Part shown: piece after piece, positions 27,308 through 36,436 of the stretch
Layout: every line of letters begins with the position of its first letter
Numbering within the stretch: position 1 is the stretch's first letter
Assembly (NCBI RefSeq): GCF_000225345.1
Contig: NC_015977.1
Coordinates: 561,001-625,000 of the forward strand
Direction of reading: 5' to 3'
DNA from: Roseburia hominis A2-183
GTDB lineage: Bacteria > Bacillota > Clostridia > Lachnospirales > Lachnospiraceae
DNA length: 64,000 nucleotides
Translations under genes and position numbers: made by a program
The notes under the pieces: generated by a model
The model's input: the letters and a program-made list of their open reading frames with translations, nothing else
What the model was told of the DNA's origin: nothing
Database searches by the model: none

Positions 27308-28382
27308 AATACAGCTTTTCTTTAGCCGGAAAAATTACTTGGTCTGGATAGTAGGGGCGCTGGCGGTTGTTTTTGCATATAGATTTTACTATGTTACACA
27401 GTATGAGAATTATGCGCAGACAGTGTTGGAAGAACTGGAAGAAAATGCAAAAGATATTACGATCTGGGAATCTGAGTATCAGAGGCAGTGCATGGAACTA
27501 TGGGGGGACAATAGTGCAGAAAAATTTGCACATGCCAGTTTATTGCTAAATGCATGGAAACAGTACGAACAGACCAATATTCGGTTGCGTTATTATTGGG
27601 AACAGGCTTGGGATGAGAATGGAATTCGCAGGACGGTGCTGGAGGAAGACGAAAATTTAATAGCGATTGAGGAACTGGGAGAGGAAGTGGAGTATACGGG
27701 CATATTCAGAGGGAGTGTTGCTGATTGGAGAGCACGTATGCTGTTACATAAAGCATATCAGCAGAGCGGAACAGAGGAACCGGTCTGTCCGGTTGTGCCT
27801 CAGGCTGCATGGTTATGGAAAGAGGCTTTTTCTGGAAACAGTGTATTATTTTTGATTTTTACAGTTTTGATTATTTTGCTGCATTTTGATGCGTGGGCGA
27901 ATGAATTTGAATATGCAACTTGTTACAGACTATACATCCTGCCAATAAAAAAGGAATGGTTGTATCTGGAACGATTTTTTGTACGTGTACTGGTGAGTGT
28001 CGTATGTGTTGGCAGTGCGGCAGGCATATTATTTCTGCTTGGAACAGCACGATATGGAACCGGAGGACAGATGCTTCTGGTGATTTCTGAACAAGGGACG
28101 CAGACGGTGATATCGATATGGAGTCTTGTGCGAGAAGAAATATTAGGAATGCTTCTGTATATAGTTTTTCTGACGGCTGCAGTTCTGCTCATTTCTTTTA
28201 TTGTAAAAACGAAAATGAACGCATTGATGATATGTGCAGCTTTTTGTATGACAGGGATTGTTCAAACGACAGCCTCAGATGGAACCGGTAAAGGCATCGT
28301 GGAATGGCTGCCACAGCTTTCTGCCTTAACGTTGCTTATGCTGTTGGCAGGCTGTATTCTGATCCGTATAAGAGAGGACTAG
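27285..28382 (+). CDS. Second ABC-2 type permease of the peptide locus
   Basis: 365 aa. N-terminal transmembrane helix (~19-37), an extracytoplasmic domain, then about five helices. Same architecture as the permease at 25173 but little obvious sequence identity, so the pair may form a heterodimer around the ATPase. Start ATG 27285 has GGAG upstream. It ends directly before the next start codon (28383). Confidence 0.75.
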   Translation: MKAFLQNEIQLFFSRKNYLVWIVGALAVVFAYRFYYVTQYENYAQTVLEELEENAKDITIWESEYQRQCMELWGDNSAEKFAHASLLLNAWKQYEQTNIRLRYYWEQAWDENGIRRTVLEEDENLIAIEELGEEVEYTGIFRGSVADWRARMLLHKAYQQSGTEEPVCPVVPQAAWLWKEAFSGNSVLFLIFTVLIILLHFDAWANEFEYATCYRLYILPIKKEWLYLERFFVRVLVSVVCVGSAAGILFLLGTARYGTGGQMLLVISEQGTQTVISIWSLVREEILGMLLYIVFLTAAVLLISFIVKTKMNALMICAAFCMTGIVQTTASDGTGKGIVEWLPQLSALTLLMLLAGCILIRIRED

Positions 28383-29999
28383 ATGATGACGGGGTTTCAT
28401 GAATTGGTATATCCTGAACTTGAAAAAAAGCAGTTGACGGGATATATCATAATAAGCACTATCTCTGGAGTAGTGGGAATTTGTTTAACTTATCTTGTGG
28501 GACATTTCCTGGATCTGATTATAGCTTCATGCCAAGAGAGGGAATGGGTGGAATATATTGTGGTGTATGTGGGATTGAATATAATAAATAGGATATGCTA
28601 CATACGAATGGAATATCAGCGGGTGTCTATTGAGGGAAAATTAAGTTATGGCATGACACGGAAAGTGCTGAAAATAGTATATAATACTTCGTATTTAAAC
28701 TATTGCAAGGAAAATCCGGCAGCAATAAGCCAGAAGATTAATAATGATACTGGGATAATAGCATCATTTTATGTATCTTTTTTTAAAAATATAATTGTTC
28801 AGACGGTTTCTACAATTGTGTATCTTTTGGTGCTGATAAAAAACTCCTTGTTAATAGGGAGTCTTGTTATATTGATGATGATTGCATACACGGGCGTTTA
28901 TTTAATTTCAAAAAAGCTGATATACCGGACAGAAAAGGAGGTTATTGAACAAAAAACAAATTATGCTACAACATTGTTCGAGCTAATTGAAAAGTCGGTA
29001 TCTATTCGTATGAATGGGATGAGTCAATATCATTTCGGATGTATGGAGAATGACTATCAGAATTTGTTGCGCGTTTTAAAAAAACAAATTGGAGCATACA
29101 GCATATATAATGTTCTAAAAGATATATTGATATTGATATTTCAGACCGCATTATTTTTAGCAGGCGGCAGAATGATTCAAATGGATAGTATGTCTGTAGG
29201 AACATTGGTTGTTATGCTAAATTATTTTGTATATGTATTGGGGTGTATGGAATTTTTCTTGAATATAGGAAGTTCTTATCAGACGGTAAAGGCAAGCGAA
29301 GAACGATTAAAAAAATATTTAGTATTAGATGAAATTCCGACAGGAAAAGAAAGGCAAAGGATAATTGAGAAAATAGAATTAAAAAATTTGGAATTTGCTT
29401 ATCCTGGACAAAATAGACTTTTTGACATTACAACGGAATTTTGCATGGGAAAGATATATTGGATCAGAGGTAGAAATGGGGTGGGAAAATCATCTCTTGT
29501 TAATATAATGCTTGGAATTTATGGAACCTCGTATACGGGGCAAGTGATATATAATGGCTACAGACTGGGTGAATTGGATTATAAGTGGTTTATTAACAAC
29601 AATACGGCTGTTATAGAGCAGGATCCCTATATATTTGATGGAACAATTCAAGAGAATATATGTTTGAAGGGGAATCGGATAGATATGGATGAATTGAAAG
29701 CATTAGTGAGCCAAATGAAATTGGATTCGCTGATGAAGTTTGTAGATATGGATAGTACAAAGCATAGAGAGAATAAGATATATTCAGGGGGAGAAAAGCA
29801 AAAGATAGCAATTGTCAGAACATTGTTATCGGATTCATGCATATGGATTTTAGATGAACCGACAGCAAACCTTGATGAAGAAAGTAAAATTATCTTCTAT
29901 AAGGAGTTAGAGCAACGAAAAAAGGAACACATTATATTGCTGATTTCGCATGAAACGCCATTGTGTCGGTGGGATCATATTGTTGATATAGGACGATGA
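28383..29999 (+). CDS. Fused ABC exporter (membrane domain plus ATPase), peptide-export type
   Basis: 538 aa. Six-helix type I exporter domain (~1-300), then an ATPase with Walker A GRNGVGKSS, Q-loop VIEQDPYIF, signature YSGGEKQKIAIVR, Walker B IWILDEPTANLD and H-loop ISHE. There is no N-terminal C39 peptidase domain, so it would not trim a double-Gly leader itself. The gene is strongly A+T-rich. As last gene of the operon it could export a peptide or antimicrobial made under control of the neighbouring regulator; that is inference. Confidence 0.85.
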   Translation: MMTGFHELVYPELEKKQLTGYIIISTISGVVGICLTYLVGHFLDLIIASCQEREWVEYIVVYVGLNIINRICYIRMEYQRVSIEGKLSYGMTRKVLKIVYNTSYLNYCKENPAAISQKINNDTGIIASFYVSFFKNIIVQTVSTIVYLLVLIKNSLLIGSLVILMMIAYTGVYLISKKLIYRTEKEVIEQKTNYATTLFELIEKSVSIRMNGMSQYHFGCMENDYQNLLRVLKKQIGAYSIYNVLKDILILIFQTALFLAGGRMIQMDSMSVGTLVVMLNYFVYVLGCMEFFLNIGSSYQTVKASEERLKKYLVLDEIPTGKERQRIIEKIELKNLEFAYPGQNRLFDITTEFCMGKIYWIRGRNGVGKSSLVNIMLGIYGTSYTGQVIYNGYRLGELDYKWFINNNTAVIEQDPYIFDGTIQENICLKGNRIDMDELKALVSQMKLDSLMKFVDMDSTKHRENKIYSGGEKQKIAIVRTLLSDSCIWILDEPTANLDEESKIIFYKELEQRKKEHIILLISHETPLCRWDHIVDIGR

Positions 30000-30014
30000 A
30001 CGTCCAATTTGTCC

Positions 30015-30060
30015 ATAATGTATAATTTTTATACATCACAGTGTAAAAATTATACATTAT
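30015..30060. terminator. AT-rich inverted repeat ending the ABC operon
   Basis: ATAATGTATAATTTTTA... pairs with ...TAAAAATTATACATTAT with one small bulge. Placed 15 bp after the last ABC gene, it probably acts as a transcription end or mRNA-stability hairpin. Confidence 0.6.
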
Positions 30061-30077
30061 TTGGTTCCGGAAAAAGG

Positions 30078-30106
30078 TTGAAAAATATCCTGTGATATGA
30101 TAAACT
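30078..30106 (+). promoter_or_regulatory. Promoter of carAB
   Basis: TTGAAA, 17-bp spacer, TAAACT. It leaves a leader of about 140 nt. Confidence 0.6.
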
Positions 30107-30200
30107 TTTTACAATTTAGGAAAAAGGCATAGCACTGCCCATAATGGCACGAAGACGATGCATCACACACCGTGTGCATGTGCGTTCTGGAAAAAAGAAG

Positions 30201-30224
30201 AAAAACGGAAACGTTTTTTTTTTT
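30201..30224 (+). promoter_or_regulatory. Possible attenuator in the carA leader
   Basis: AAAAACG, GAAA tetraloop, CGTTTTT and a long T run form a short but well-shaped terminator 30 bp before carA. Pyrimidine control by attenuation is known for car/pyr genes; no PyrR-type anti-antiterminator was recognised here. Confidence 0.45.
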
Positions 30225-30253
30225 GGGAAAAAAGTGAAAGGACAGGGAGACGA

Positions 30254-31339
30254 ATGAAAGCTTTTTTGATACTCGAAGATGGGAATGTATTTACAGGAAC
30301 CAGCATTGGTTCCACCAGAGAGGTCATCAGTGAGATCGTGTTTAACACATCGATGACCGGTTATCTGGAGGTTCTGACCGATCCGTCCTATGCGGGACAG
30401 GCAGTTGTGATGACCTATCCGCTGATTGGAAATTACGGAATCACGCCGGATATGGAGTCGGGACGGCCGTGGCCGGACGGTTATATCGTGAGGGAACTGT
30501 CCAGAATGCCGAGCAATTTCCGGTGCGAGGGGACGATTCAGGATTTTCTCGCAAAATACGATATTCCGGGAATTGCCGGAATTGATACGCGTGCGCTTAC
30601 CAAGATCCTTCGTGAGAAGGGAACGATGAACGGTATGATCACGACGAATGAGAACTATAATATAGAAGAAATCATTCCTAAATTAAAAGCATACACGACA
30701 GGCAACGTGGTAGATAAAGTTACCTGTACGGAAAAACGAGTATTAAAAAAGCAGGGAAATGCCCCTGAGACGAAAAAAGTGGCGCTTCTTGACCTTGGAG
30801 CAAAGCGCAATATTGTCCAGTCCTTACGAGAGAGAGGCTGTGAGGTGACGGTATACCCGGCACATACTTCTGCGGAGGAGATTCTGGCGGCGAACCCGGA
30901 CGGCATTATGTTAAGCAACGGACCGGGAGACCCGAAAGAGTGCAAGGAGATCATTGCAGAGATCCGCAAGCTGTATGAATCCGATACGCCGATTTTTGCA
31001 ATCTGCCTGGGACATCAGCTCATGGCGCTTGCAACGGGGGCTGACACGCACAAGATGAAGTACGGACACCGCGGAGGCAATCATCCGGTCAAGGATCTGG
31101 CGACGAACCGCGTCTACATTTCTTCACAGAATCACGGCTATGTGGTAGACACCGATACTCTGGATCCGAAGGTGGCGACACCAGCATTTGTCAATGTCAA
31201 CGACGGAACGAACGAGGGACTTTCCTATGTCGGCAAGAACATTTTCACGGTGCAGTTCCATCCGGAAGCGTGTCCGGGACCGCAGGATTCTGCATATCTG
31301 TTTGACAGATTTATAAACATGATGGGAGGAGCGAAATAA
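30254..31339 (+). CDS. carA: Carbamoyl-phosphate synthase small (glutaminase) subunit
   Basis: 361 aa. N-terminal CarA domain ([24 protein letters not shown]) and class I glutamine amidotransferase domain with the catalytic Cys in FAICLGHQL and His/Glu in QFHPEA. It releases ammonia from glutamine and passes it to CarB for arginine and pyrimidine synthesis. ATG 30254 follows AGGGAG and gives the family start; the open frame upstream is leader. Stop and carB start share one base. Confidence 0.96.
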   Translation: MKAFLILEDGNVFTGTSIGSTREVISEIVFNTSMTGYLEVLTDPSYAGQAVVMTYPLIGNYGITPDMESGRPWPDGYIVRELSRMPSNFRCEGTIQDFLAKYDIPGIAGIDTRALTKILREKGTMNGMITTNENYNIEEIIPKLKAYTTGNVVDKVTCTEKRVLKKQGNAPETKKVALLDLGAKRNIVQSLRERGCEVTVYPAHTSAEEILAANPDGIMLSNGPGDPKECKEIIAEIRKLYESDTPIFAICLGHQLMALATGADTHKMKYGHRGGNHPVKDLATNRVYISSQNHGYVVDTDTLDPKVATPAFVNVNDGTNEGLSYVGKNIFTVQFHPEACPGPQDSAYLFDRFINMMGGAK

Positions 31340-34300
31340 TGCCAAGAAATCAGGAGATTAAGAAGGTACTTGTAATCGGTTCCGGTCCGATTGTCATCGG
31401 ACAGGCGGCGGAGTTCGACTATGCAGGAACACAGGCATGCCGTTCCCTGAAGGAAGAGGGCGTGGAAGTTGTTCTGGTCAATTCCAACCCGGCGACTATC
31501 ATGACGGATAAAGACATTGCAGATCAGGTCTACATCGAGCCGCTCACCGTGCCGGTGTTAGAGCAGATCATTGCAAAGGAAAAGCCGGATTCCATCCTTC
31601 CGACCCTTGGCGGACAGGCCGGATTAAATCTCGGCATGGAGCTTTCCGAGAAAGGAATTCTGGATAAGTACGGCGTGAAGCTGATCGGTACGACCGCAGA
31701 GACCATTTTCAAAGCGGAAGACCGCCAGGCATTCAAAGACACGATGGAGAAGATCGGAGAGCCTTGTGCGGCATCCGAGGTCGTGCACAATGTGCAGGAT
31801 GGTATTAAGTTCACAAACACCATCGGCTATCCGGTTGTGCTCCGCCCGGCGTACACGCTTGGCGGAAGCGGCGGCGGTATTGCACACGATGAGACCGAGC
31901 TGATCGAGATCCTGACAAACGGACTCCGTTTAAGCCGTGTCGGAGAGGTGCTCGTGGAGCGCTGCATCGCAGGCTGGAAAGAGATCGAGTATGAGGTAAT
32001 GCGTGATGCGAATGGCAACTGCATCACGGTATGTAACATGGAGAACATTGATCCGGTCGGCGTGCATACCGGCGATTCCATCGTAGTCGCACCGTCACAG
32101 ACGCTGGGCGACAAGGAATATCAGATGCTCCGTACCTCTGCTTTAAATATTATATCTGAATTAAATATCACGGGCGGATGTAACGTGCAGTATGCACTCA
32201 ATCCGGAGAGCTTTGAGTATTGCGTCATCGAGGTAAACCCGCGTGTGTCCCGTTCCTCCGCGCTTGCATCCAAGGCGACCGGTTATCCGATTGCAAAAGT
32301 TGCTGCAAAGATCGCGCTTGGCTATACGCTTGACGAGATCAAGAACGCCATCACCGGAAAAACCTACGCAAGCTTTGAGCCGATGCTTGACTACTGCGTT
32401 GTCAAGATTCCGAGACTGCCGTTCGATAAATTCATTACCGCAAAACGTACACTGACCACACAGATGAAGGCAACCGGAGAGGTTATGAGTATCTGCAATA
32501 ACTTCGAGGGAGCCTTGATGAAGGCGATCCGTTCCTTAGAGCAGCATGTGGACAGCCTGATGTCCTATGATTTTACCGGACTTTCCAGAGAGGAACTGGT
32601 AAAACAGCTTCACGTTGTGGATGACCGGAGAATCTGGGTGATCGCAGAGGCACTGCGCCGCGGTATGGATTACGATGTGATTCACGACATCACCAAGATT
32701 GATAAGTGGTTCATCGATAAGCTGGCAATCCTGGTTGAGATGGAGCAGAAGTTAAAGAGCGAGCCGCTTACGGTAGAACTGTTAAAAGAGGCAAAACGAA
32801 TCGAGTTCCCGGATAAGGTGATCGCAGAACTGACCGGAAAGACCGAGACAGAGATCCATGATATGCGCTACGCAAACGGTATTGTGGCAGCATACAAGAT
32901 GGTAGATACCTGTGCGGCGGAGTTCGAGGCGACCACACCGTACTACTATTCCGTATTCGGCAGCGAGAATGAGGCGGAAGAGACGCACCCGAACAAGAAG
33001 GTGCTGGTACTTGGTTCCGGACCGATCCGTATCGGACAGGGAATTGAGTTTGATTACTGCTCTGTACATTGTACCTGGGCATTCGCAAAAGAAGGCTGGG
33101 AGACCGTCATCGTCAACAACAACCCGGAGACCGTATCAACAGACTTTGATATTGCGGATAAGCTGTACTTTGAGCCATTGACGCCGGAGGATGTGGAAGC
33201 CATCGTAAAACTTGAGAAGCCGGACGGTGCGGTGGTGCAGTTTGGTGGACAGACTGCGATCAAGCTGACGGAGAGCCTGATGAAGATGGGTGTGAAGATC
33301 CTCGGAACCAAGGCGGAGGACGTCGACGCTGCGGAGGATCGTGAGCTTTTCGATGAGATTCTCGAGAAGACCAAAATTCCGAGAGCAGCAGGCGGAACGG
33401 TATTTACCGCGGAGGAAGCGAAGGAAGTGGCGAACCGTCTGGGCTATCCGGTGCTTGTGCGCCCGTCCTATGTACTCGGCGGACAGGGCATGAAGATTGC
33501 ATTTAACGATGACGAGATCGAGGAATTCATCGGCATCATCAACCGGATTGCACAGGATCACCCGATCCTTGTTGATAAATATCTGCAGGGCAAGGAGATC
33601 GAGGTCGACGCTGTGTGTGATGGAACGGACATCCTGATTCCGGGTATCATGGAGCATATCGAGAGAACCGGTGTCCATTCGGGAGACAGTATTTCCGTCT
33701 ATCCGGCACCGACGATCAGCGATCATGTAAAAGAGACGATCGTGGAATATACGAAGCGCCTGGCACAGGCACTGCATGTCATCGGACTGATCAACATCCA
33801 GTTTATCGCGATGAATGAAGAGGTCTATGTTATCGAGGTAAACCCGAGATCTTCAAGAACCGTGCCGTACATCAGCAAGGTGACCGGTATTCCGATTGTC
33901 GATCTCGCAACGAAGGTCATTATCGGAAACACAATCCGCGGACTTGGCTATGAGCCGGGACTTGCACCGACGGCTGATTACATTGCCATCAAGATGCCGG
34001 TATTCTCGTTTGAGAAGCTGCGCGGAGCGGAGATTTCCCTTGGACCGGAGATGAAGTCCACAGGTGAGTGCCTTGGTATTGCAAAGACATTCAACGAGGC
34101 ATTATATAAGGCTTTCCTTGGTGCCGGTGTGACACTGCCAAAATATAAGCAGATGATTATGACGGTAAAGGATGCGGACAAGCCGGAGGCCGTTGGCGTT
34201 GCAAAGCGTTTTGAAGCGCTCGGCTACAAGATTTACGCGACCAGAAGCACCGCGAAATATTTGCAGGAGCATGGGGTGAATGCGCTGCGTGTCAATAAGA

Positions 34301-34545
34301 TTACACAGGAATCCCCGAATGTCATGGATCTGATCCTTGGTCATAAGATTGATCTTGTGATCGATACTCCGACACAGGGCAATGGAGACAAGACGCGCGA
34401 CGGCTTTTTGATCCGCCGAAATGCGATCGAGACCGGCGTGTACTGTATCACAGCGATGGATACGGCAAACGCACTTGCAAGAAGCCTTGAGACAGCGATG
34501 GATACGCTGACTCCGGTTGATATTGCGAAAGTGAAGAATTTATAA
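31339..34545 (+). CDS. carB: Carbamoyl-phosphate synthase large subunit
   Basis: 1068 aa, full length. Two ATP-grasp halves are visible, each with its own N-terminal [13 protein letters not shown] / [13 protein letters not shown] and [12 protein letters not shown] / [12 protein letters not shown] motifs, followed by an MGS-like allosteric domain (last ~130 residues). It makes carbamoyl phosphate from bicarbonate, ammonia and two ATP. Translationally coupled to carA (TAATG). A 153-bp repeat starts 6 bp after its stop. Confidence 0.97.
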   Translation: MPRNQEIKKVLVIGSGPIVIGQAAEFDYAGTQACRSLKEEGVEVVLVNSNPATIMTDKDIADQVYIEPLTVPVLEQIIAKEKPDSILPTLGGQAGLNLGMELSEKGILDKYGVKLIGTTAETIFKAEDRQAFKDTMEKIGEPCAASEVVHNVQDGIKFTNTIGYPVVLRPAYTLGGSGGGIAHDETELIEILTNGLRLSRVGEVLVERCIAGWKEIEYEVMRDANGNCITVCNMENIDPVGVHTGDSIVVAPSQTLGDKEYQMLRTSALNIISELNITGGCNVQYALNPESFEYCVIEVNPRVSRSSALASKATGYPIAKVAAKIALGYTLDEIKNAITGKTYASFEPMLDYCVVKIPRLPFDKFITAKRTLTTQMKATGEVMSICNNFEGALMKAIRSLEQHVDSLMSYDFTGLSREELVKQLHVVDDRRIWVIAEALRRGMDYDVIHDITKIDKWFIDKLAILVEMEQKLKSEPLTVELLKEAKRIEFPDKVIAELTGKTETEIHDMRYANGIVAAYKMVDTCAAEFEATTPYYYSVFGSENEAEETHPNKKVLVLGSGPIRIGQGIEFDYCSVHCTWAFAKEGWETVIVNNNPETVSTDFDIADKLYFEPLTPEDVEAIVKLEKPDGAVVQFGGQTAIKLTESLMKMGVKILGTKAEDVDAAEDRELFDEILEKTKIPRAAGGTVFTAEEAKEVANRLGYPVLVRPSYVLGGQGMKIAFNDDEIEEFIGIINRIAQDHPILVDKYLQGKEIEVDAVCDGTDILIPGIMEHIERTGVHSGDSISVYPAPTISDHVKETIVEYTKRLAQALHVIGLINIQFIAMNEEVYVIEVNPRSSRTVPYISKVTGIPIVDLATKVIIGNTIRGLGYEPGLAPTADYIAIKMPVFSFEKLRGAEISLGPEMKSTGECLGIAKTFNEALYKAFLGAGVTLPKYKQMIMTVKDADKPEAVGVAKRFEALGYKIYATRSTAKYLQEHGVNALRVNKITQESPNVMDLILGHKIDLVIDTPTQGNGDKTRDGFLIRRNAIETGVYCITAMDTANALARSLETAMDTLTPVDIAKVKNL

Positions 34546-34550
34546 ACAAA

Positions 34551-34703
34551 AAAAAGAATCTCGCTTGCGAGATTCTCCGCGCGCGAGCGGTTCGCAAAGC
34601 GATATTTTCCATACCGCGAGCTGCGCATCCGCGCGGAGCGATTCTTATTTCATAGGAAGGACCTACTTTCGTACATTAATGTGTCAAGGTATTTCTTATG
34701 AAA
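34551..34703 (+). repeat. 153-bp two-part repeat, copy 2
   Basis: Inverse copy of 20741-20893. Begins with a perfect palindrome AGAATCTCGC-TT-GCGAGATTCT preceded by A residues, continues with a GC-rich stem region, and closes with an AT-rich part bounded by ATTTCATAGGAA and TTTCTTATGAAAT. Its position directly after carB suggests it may also stop transcription. Confidence 0.88.
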
Positions 34704-34707
34704 TAAG

Positions 34708-34763
34708 AAAGAGCCTGTATACGGATGGATGAGAACTCATCGCACCGTTACAGGCTCTTTTTT
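34708..34763. terminator. Bidirectional terminator between carB and the 33-aa gene
   Basis: AAAGAGCCTGTA pairs with TACAGGCTCTTT. A T run follows on the + strand and a T-rich stretch on the - strand, so it can serve carB and the opposing small gene. Confidence 0.85.
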
Positions 34764-34799
34764 GGTAAAATTTTCTGTTGTCATGGCGTTGCTCCGGGA

Positions 34800-34901
34800 T
34801 TAGTTGTAATATGGATGAATGTCAACTCCGTACATTGCTTCAACACCCATTGCGACTCCGTCGATATTCTCCATGAAGAATGCTTTGATTTTTGCTAACA
34901 T
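34800..34901 (-). CDS. 33-aa small protein with strong ribosome site
   Basis: On the reverse strand, AGGAGG is followed 7 nt later by ATG (34901-34899) and an open frame of 33 codons ending TAA at 34802-34800. The peptide begins MLAKIKAFFMENIDGV and ends GVDIHPYYN; it is amphipathic with no export signal. A bidirectional terminator lies 37 bp downstream, so it looks like a complete small transcription unit. No family was recognised. It could be a real small protein or a translated leader. Confidence 0.55.
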   Translation of the reverse strand: MLAKIKAFFMENIDGVAMGVEAMYGVDIHPYYN

Positions 34902-35050
34902 AATAATTTCCTCCTTTATTGAATTGGTACATTTTTGCTTGTTCATCAAAGGTTTTCCCTTTGACAGCTATTATAATACACGGAAATATGGTAATATTAT
35001 AGATAAGATATTAGCAAAAAGTTGGGTGATATTGACTTTTAGGAGAAAAA

Positions 35051-35920
35051 ATGGAAGAACAGAAAAATACATATGAAAATGTTACGCTCGAACCGGACGT
35101 CGGCTTTGATATCCGGTTTGTTACGATGGATCATAACTCTCCGTTTCACTGGCACCGGGAGATGGAGATTCTCTACATATTAAACGGGCATGCCACTGTG
35201 CATATGGAGGGTGAGGAATACGAACTGAATCCGTTGGACGCGGTTGTGATGGACTATGCCAGAATTCATGAAGTCATCTATGCGCTGCCGCAGACAATGG
35301 GAATCTGTATCCACGTGTCAAGGCAGCTTCTGCGGCGCTATCTGCCGGAGGCGGAACCTTTTGCGATCCGCTGCGCGGGACAGCGTCTCCGTCCAGGGCA
35401 GCAGGAATATTACAATGAAATCTGCGGGTATTTAAAAGAACTGACGGTGCTTTATGTGAATCAGAATGAGACGTACCGGTTAAAAAGCACGGCGCGGATT
35501 CTGGAATTGCTGGCATGTCTGGTGGAACATTTTTCGGAACCTGTCTCCATGGTGGCAACGCAGACGAGGGCGGGGAAGATGGAGCGGCTGGAGCAGATCT
35601 GTATGTATGTGGATCATCACTACAGGGAAGAAATGACGCTGCAGGAAGCGGCGGATGAACTGGGGCTCAACCGGGAATACTTCTGCCGGTTCTTTAAGCA
35701 GAGCACCGGCAGCTCGTTTATGCGCTATGTAAATCAGGTGCGGCTCAATTATATCTATCAGGATCTGCTGCACACGGACGATCCGGTACAGGAGATCATG
35801 GAGCGGCATGGCTTCTTTAATCAGAAGCTTTTTTACCGGATGTTCAAGGAGCGTTACCACTGTACTCCGCGCCAGGCGCGCCGGATGGCGGAAAACAATC
35901 CTTATGTGGAAGCAAAATAA
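35051..35920 (+). CDS. AraC family regulator with N-terminal cupin domain
   Basis: 289 aa. Cupin sensor domain at residues ~20-100 (SPFHWHREMEILYILNG), and two helix-turn-helix motifs in the last 100 residues (MTLQEAADELGLNREYFCRFFK and the second before CTPRQARR). Such regulators usually sense a sugar or small metabolite. Ribosome site TAGGAG precedes ATG 35051. No target operon is adjacent: upstream is the opposing 33-aa gene and downstream a large palindromic repeat. Confidence 0.9.
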   Translation: MEEQKNTYENVTLEPDVGFDIRFVTMDHNSPFHWHREMEILYILNGHATVHMEGEEYELNPLDAVVMDYARIHEVIYALPQTMGICIHVSRQLLRRYLPEAEPFAIRCAGQRLRPGQQEYYNEICGYLKELTVLYVNQNETYRLKSTARILELLACLVEHFSEPVSMVATQTRAGKMERLEQICMYVDHHYREEMTLQEAADELGLNREYFCRFFKQSTGSSFMRYVNQVRLNYIYQDLLHTDDPVQEIMERHGFFNQKLFYRMFKERYHCTPRQARRMAENNPYVEAK

Positions 35921-35951
35921 CCGCGCTGTATATGCAGGGGGGAGGATATAA

Positions 35952-36405
35952 GTTCCGGATGCAGCCCGGTGTGAAGCATCCTTGAAGCAAAATACGAGCA
36001 TTTCTTCCACGTCGTGTTTGACATTTTATTCTGTGTCTTTGCCACGTTTTGACAATCCACAGGATGTGTCCGACAGGTTGCAGACAATGGGCGGACTTCC
36101 TGGTGTCCCTAATGTCATCGCTTCACAGACAATATAAAACCGCGCGAACCGAAACTCGCAGGCATCTGCTATTGAAGACACGGCAGATACCTGCTCAGAC
36201 ATCGGCTTCGCGCGGTTATGTTTTGTTCAGCGATGACAGTAAGGGACACACACGAAAGTCCTAAAATTGTCTGCAACCTGCGGACACACCTCGTGGAGTG
36301 CTCAAAACTTGGAAAGACACGGATCATCGAGAATGTCAAACACGATGCGGCTAGAAATGCCGGATTTGGCGGTTAGAATGCTTCACACCGGGCTGCATCC
36401 GGAAC
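35952..36405. repeat. Giant imperfect palindrome, copy 1 (~454 bp)
   Basis: Left and right arms of about 225 bp pair along nearly their full length. Ends: GTTCCGGATGCAGCCCGG and CCGGGCTGCATCCGGAAC. The apical core is AACCGCGCGAACC...GGCTTCGCGCGGTT around a nested hairpin. Same orientation as copy 3 and inverse of copy 2. It lies between convergent genes (AraC regulator and HD-GYP protein). Bases 35921-36436 hold nothing else that can be supported. Confidence 0.9.
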
Positions 36406-36436
36406 GATACGCCGTTCCCACCCTTCACATAAAATA

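Noticed and set aside
30158..30254. Longer carA beginning upstream of ATG 30254
   Set aside because: The extra 32 residues are low complexity, overlap the A/T-rich leader hairpin and are absent from the CarA family.
20741..34703. Composite transposon bounded by the inverse 153-bp repeats
   Set aside because: There is no transposase, and the interval contains core genes (carAB). Independent insertion of a small repeat is simpler, though inversion between copies remains possible.
34819..35076. 85-codon + strand frame upstream of the AraC gene
   Set aside because: No ribosome site; it is the complement of the 33-aa small gene plus promoter DNA.
36049..36264. Open frame in giant palindrome copy 1, with a similar peptide (HRQYKTARTET-type) also readable in copies 2 and 3
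   Set aside because: The peptide similarity follows from the DNA repeat. No ribosome site is present, both strands are open, frame ends differ between copies, and changes preserve base pairing rather than codons.
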